DNA of 64,000 nucleotides, from the NCBI RefSeq assembly GCF_011397635.1, contig NC_064773.1, positions 27,565,449 through 27,629,448 on the forward strand, read 5' to 3'. This document shows positions 60,251 to 64,000 of the stretch, in pieces. Numbering within the stretch: the first letter of the stretch is position 1; the number at the start of each line of letters is the position of its first letter. The position numbers were made by a program, and so were the translations under genes. Below the pieces are notes generated by a model. It was not told the origin of the DNA. It saw only the letters and a program-made list of their open reading frames with translations, and did not search any database. The DNA is from Epinephelus fuscoguttatus (Eukaryota; Chordata; Actinopteri; Perciformes; Serranidae).

Positions 60251-61234
60251 GGCTCTAGTTTCCCAGCGTGGCGCAGGGTGGCGAACCCTGCGCAGAGCTA
60301 GTTTCGAGCAGCGCAACCCGAGGCGCGCTCGGTTTGGTAGTTTGGCAGACCGAGGTCCGCTGAGATGGGTGTGGCGGCGCAGCAGGGGGAGGTGTCGACA
60401 GATCCAGCTTGGCGCAGTGACAGTTTCGTGCCAAAAGGCTTCGTCGAAGATGCATGAAAAGCTCGCCAGCTGAAACCAGGTCTACTGTCAGCGCAGGCGG
60501 AGCGCAGCCGGTGTAAGCCGAAGTTTGGCTGACCAGCAGACAGTGCACACACGTCACCAAAACCTCACAGGCAGGTTTCCAGAATGTCAGGCACATTAAT
60601 GATGCAATAAATACCCAAAAAAACACTATTCAATGCAACTATCTGCAATCAGCACATAAATGTATCTCCATATCGACTGTCTTGTCACATCTGATGTCAG
60701 ATCAAAGAGGACTGGCAAACAAACAGCCACAGCATCAGATAGGGAGTATATATTCAGCATCTGTCATCTTATAAAAGTCAAAAGAAAAGAAACAGAGTGA
60801 GACTGCGAAAGAGAAAGAGAGAGCGCATGCGCACGAGAGAAACGCAACATTGATTTACAATTGTGGTGACCTCCTCCCAGGCTACCTTTACATCATCAGC
60901 CCGTGGAGGTCTGCTCACAGTTCCGTATATTCGGACAATGCGAGCTTGGACCTCCCGGACCTCCTGGGAGAAGTTTGGCCGTCTGACGCTGCTGCTCTCT
61001 TCTGCCATGGCAAATTGAGTAAACTCTAATTACGCCTTCGCGCAGCGCATTTAAGGGCGAGGAGAGGGGTTGTGTAAAACCCACTCCACGCCTTCTCTCC
61101 TCCCTCTTTCCGACTTGCGCAGGTAGGAGGGACGGAGGTGGGAAAGAGGAGTAGCTGCGCCAGCGCGTATGGTGTGCCAAACTTGCAAAATCCGCGTTGC
61201 GCCCCCGCCTCGCCCGGTCTGCGAAACTAGAGGC
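60251..61234 (-). mobile_element. DNA transposon with Myb/SANT-like exon (family MY2)
   Basis: Ends GGCTCTAGTTTCCCAGCG and the complement GCCTCTAGTTTCGCAGACC, both followed by GCG-rich sequence. CATAG lies at both borders (60246-60250, 61235-61239). It carries a Myb/SANT-like coding start on the minus strand at 61008. CpG-rich compared with its flanks. Probably a deletion derivative of a Harbinger-type parent, judged by the Myb exon; the 5-bp flank would be unusual for that superfamily. Confidence 0.7.
60778..61008 (-). pseudogene. Transposon-borne Myb/SANT-like DNA-binding fragment
   Basis: Open frame of 76 aa starting MAEESSSVRRPNFSQEVREV, then QARIVRIYGTVSRPPRADDV and KVAWEEVTTIVNQ. The F...E..V.......IYG......RADD.K.AWEEV..IVN pattern is the Myb/SANT-like domain (Myb_DNA-bind_5 type) found in transposon-associated and domesticated proteins. 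After IVNQ the usual third helix (TATQCRKRF-like) is lost and the frame runs into low-complexity sequence. It lies within inverted repeats, so it is a transposon relic. Confidence 0.65.
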
Positions 61235-61799
61235 CATAGAGTTGCACTCAGTTGTTCACTTGAAATGTGACGCTAATAGGTGTGTGAAGGATCCAAAAAA
61301 GAGAGAGAAGTTCAAACCCTGCTTACTCTCTCACCCCTGCCTAAACAGTCACTGCAGTAAATTCAATCAGTACAGACTTCCTGAGAAATGAACAAATACA
61401 ATGAATTGACATATAATATAAGGGGGTAGTGAGACCAAGCATGGTAAAGGATTCCTCCCTGATGGAGTCTAGACACTGGTATTGGTGATGGGATGAAGGG
61501 AATGCTGAGATCTGTATGAATGTGAAGAGAAGCAGCCTTTTGGTGAGCTCAGTACTGGGTGCTGGTAATGATGAGACTGGAGGTGAAAGGGGTGAAGGAG
61601 GGACACGCCACTTTGCACTGAAATGAGAGGAGGGTGGAGAGAGAGAAATGTGAATGAATGTGTAGCATAAAGATAGTCTTCCTGAATGAACTAACACTTA
61701 ATTTCGCTTGGTGTTCATATTGCACTGTCAGTTTCATAAAATTACAGAAATTATTTGAAGTATCCACAGGTACCACGGGTACGATGCTGGAAAGGTGGG

Positions 61800-62440
61800 G
61801 GGAAGAGGGGTTCCAAAGCTATTTGACCATCCAACAACCAATTCTGAGGGATAATAGGGGCCAAGCCCCAAGGTAGTGCTGGGGCTCTGACGCCAGTTTT
61901 CATAGTGGCCAACCAGTGGAATTACTTGGTCATATTCCCAGCATCTTCTCTTCGTCGCAGCAAAATCCACTCCTTTGGGTTGGATGTCTTTAAGCCATCT
62001 GGCAGCATCCATCACCCTTTGACAGTCACTGAAGTTGTGGAGCTGTGCTATCATGGCACAGGGGAACCTAGACATCTGAGGACCTGGATCGCTTAATGCA
62101 GCTGCCTTTAGTTTCTAGTTGTAGAAGCTGAGGTATCCAGGACAGAGAGCAGATGCTGTTCAGTATTGGCTGATGCGTTTTCCACTGCTTGGATATTGCT
62201 CCTCCTTGCTAACTCCACGAGAGACATCTTTTAAACTCTGAGATACTCTCGGTCCATGTCATGTAACATCTTCCCTAATTTTTCGTTCATCATAGCAGCT
62301 ATATTCGGCATCATTACCTCAAGAGCTTTTGACAAACTCGGGTCAACTTCCAAGCTAGCCGTGTCAGCTGCTAGCATAACATTGTTATCTTGAGGAAGGG
62401 CTGCTGGTGACCCTTTCTTTTAAGAAAGTTGTTTAGCATT
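61800..62440 (-). pseudogene. L1/Tx1-type LINE ORF1 relic
   Basis: On the minus strand, 61734-62075 reads IAQLHNFSDCQRVMDAARWL, then IQPKGVDFA, and near its end YYPSELVV. This resembles the C-terminal domain of L1/Tx1 ORF1 proteins (..LHNF.D...VL.AAR.., then ..YPA.L.V). Upstream pieces to 62440 in broken frames include KALEVMMPNIAAMMNEKLGK and a QAVENASANTEQHLLSVLD-like stretch that would form a coiled coil. Stops and frameshifts make it inactive; no ORF2 is found. Confidence 0.5.
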
Positions 62441-64000
62441 TTGCCCACAGGTTTTCTCCAAAACTGATCCAAGGACACTTCCTAAAGTAAATACTCCACT
62501 CTGCTTTATATTTATCGCCAGCAAGGATAATAAAAGCAATATTGCAGGATAGCGTGCCAGAGCTCCTACAAAACATAACTACACAGCTATGCTATGCTAT
62601 ATCCGTCATGTGATGCCCTGTGGCACAATTTTTTTAATCCTCATTCATGTTCGCAGAGCACTGAACTGGAAGTAGCTTGCTCAGCTGCCAAAAGTTTGTC
62701 TGCTCTATGGGCTACGCAGTGCAGACGCAATGCTAATCATTCAGGTTATTTTATCCCCAGATGTTGAGCTGACTTGTGTTCATGCACCACTGAGCACCAA
62801 CAGGGCCCCGCCTCCAATGTGATATTCAGTTCTCTTGATACATCTATGATAGGGGGCTGCTTAATGCAAGCTAATGTGTTTGACACATGCCCTTAATATC
62901 TGCTGTTTTGATTTTTAACCATTTTTCAATCAGCCTTACTGAGTTCCCATCTTTATGAAAATAAACCCCATTTGAGTTGGATTGAATTTTGGGTTCCAGA
63001 ACAAAGCACAAATGAAAAGACACAATTGATTTGCATAACTTAAATTGTAGAGGATATAATGTTTTTAGAGCTGGAACTAAAAGTCAGGGTATCTGATTGA
63101 CTTTGATTAAAGAAGAAAATCTGTATATCTCTCTTGTGAGTTCCTCAACTTTATGGAAGTGCAATATTAAATTGACGGAGTGCCCCTTTAATTTAATTTA
63201 ATTTAATTATGTTTATATGCACCTACTTGCATATTTATATATCTAAGTATGTACAGTATGTATATGTATTTATTGTTTATGTGTGTATGCATGCATGTAT
63301 CTGTCTGTGTATGGATATGTACTCTAAGTATATACTGTATATATAGTTATAGGCTGTACCCAATGTAAATGTTAATATGTATCCTATTCTGTTACACTCT
63401 ATATTTCACATAAAGAGAAGCTCCACTCCATCATATTTTTGCACTGTAATATTTAGTCTATGATATTATTGTTGTAGTTTTAGTAATTTACTAGCAGCAT
63501 TCTGTAGTAGTACTGGTGGTTTTAGTACTAGTAGGTGTAATAATGGAACTCTAAGAACTCTTTAGTTTATATAATAATATAATTTATAAAATTCTCCTGC
63601 AACATTCAGAAATTTGATAGACAAAAGTACGACACCACAGAGGCGTTTAATCTCCTCTGTGCCCAATATAAATGTAGTAATTTCCTGACTATCCATAATT
63701 CAAATGCTGGAGGAGTGTAATGGATGTGTGGGTTGCAGCTGAAATAGGAACATTAATATGAACACATTCCAGACAATGGGACCATTTAGCAAATTGTTTA
63801 ATTAACATGATTTTACTAATGTTGGCCTCTTAACTGTACGGGCCATCCACCATGTTCTGACAGTAAGATCTAAAGCTGTGTGATGGGAAAAGACAATGAG
63901 GAAGTTTTACTTTGATCACTCTAAAATAGTGGTGATTGTGACCCCCTGCAGACCTGTTTAATAAGCCAAGAGTTGCTTATGATTATTATTACCTTCAATT
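62441..64000. other. No gene seen
   Basis: 62630-62800 carries ACTGGAAGTAGCTTGCTCAG, also at 24610, a dispersed repeat. 63190-63360 is (AATTT)n and TATG-rich. Confidence 0.45.

Overview
This is vertebrate nuclear DNA, most likely from a teleost fish and probably a percomorph. Coding density is very low. An intron-containing Leu tRNA, a spliced single-coding-exon AMIGO gene and layers of fish-type transposable elements point that way. The taxon is inferred from recognised repeat families; no database search was run.

One intact protein-coding gene is clear. It is an AMIGO family cell-adhesion receptor, best matching amigo2, with its whole coding sequence at 54577-56088 (+). A probable untranslated first exon ends at a GT donor at 53193, the intron is 1.3 kb, and a long 3' UTR may reach the AATAAA at 59239. 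One intact RNA gene is present: tRNA-Leu(CAA) with its intron, 16123-16233 (-).

Nearly everything else recognisable is mobile DNA. 0-10 kb: a TTAA-flanked fold-back element with another transposon nested in it (1625-3012), a long-inverted-repeat element at 5010-5830, and a second fold-back copy at 8251-9400 that also carries a nested insertion. 10-20 kb: a TWA-flanked element (10015-10830), a truncated LINE (12443-13158), a Myb/SANT-bearing transposon (13607-14296), the tRNA, a Tc1-like element broken by later insertions (16330-18373) and, next to it, a TTAA element with one spliced coding exon (18378-19470). 20-42 kb: mostly unannotatable AT-rich DNA with SINEs, microsatellites, a PIF/Harbinger derivative with a transposase exon (28369-29198), a small TTA-flanked MITE (33303-33585) and the second TWA-family copy (39081-39896). 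40-50 kb: two SINEs with clear target-site duplications, a solo LTR, the third and shorter TWA-family copy (48112-48565) and a LINE remnant. 50-64 kb: amigo2, another Myb/SANT transposon (60251-61234) and an L1/Tx1-type ORF1 relic.

The genes do not form a pathway. The main pattern is that several unrelated non-autonomous DNA transposons keep only the first coding exon of a parent element, in at least two cases up to a splice donor. Two nested insertions in one fold-back family are flanked by direct duplications far longer than a normal target-site duplication. No CRISPR arrays, bacterial operons or intact viral genes were seen.
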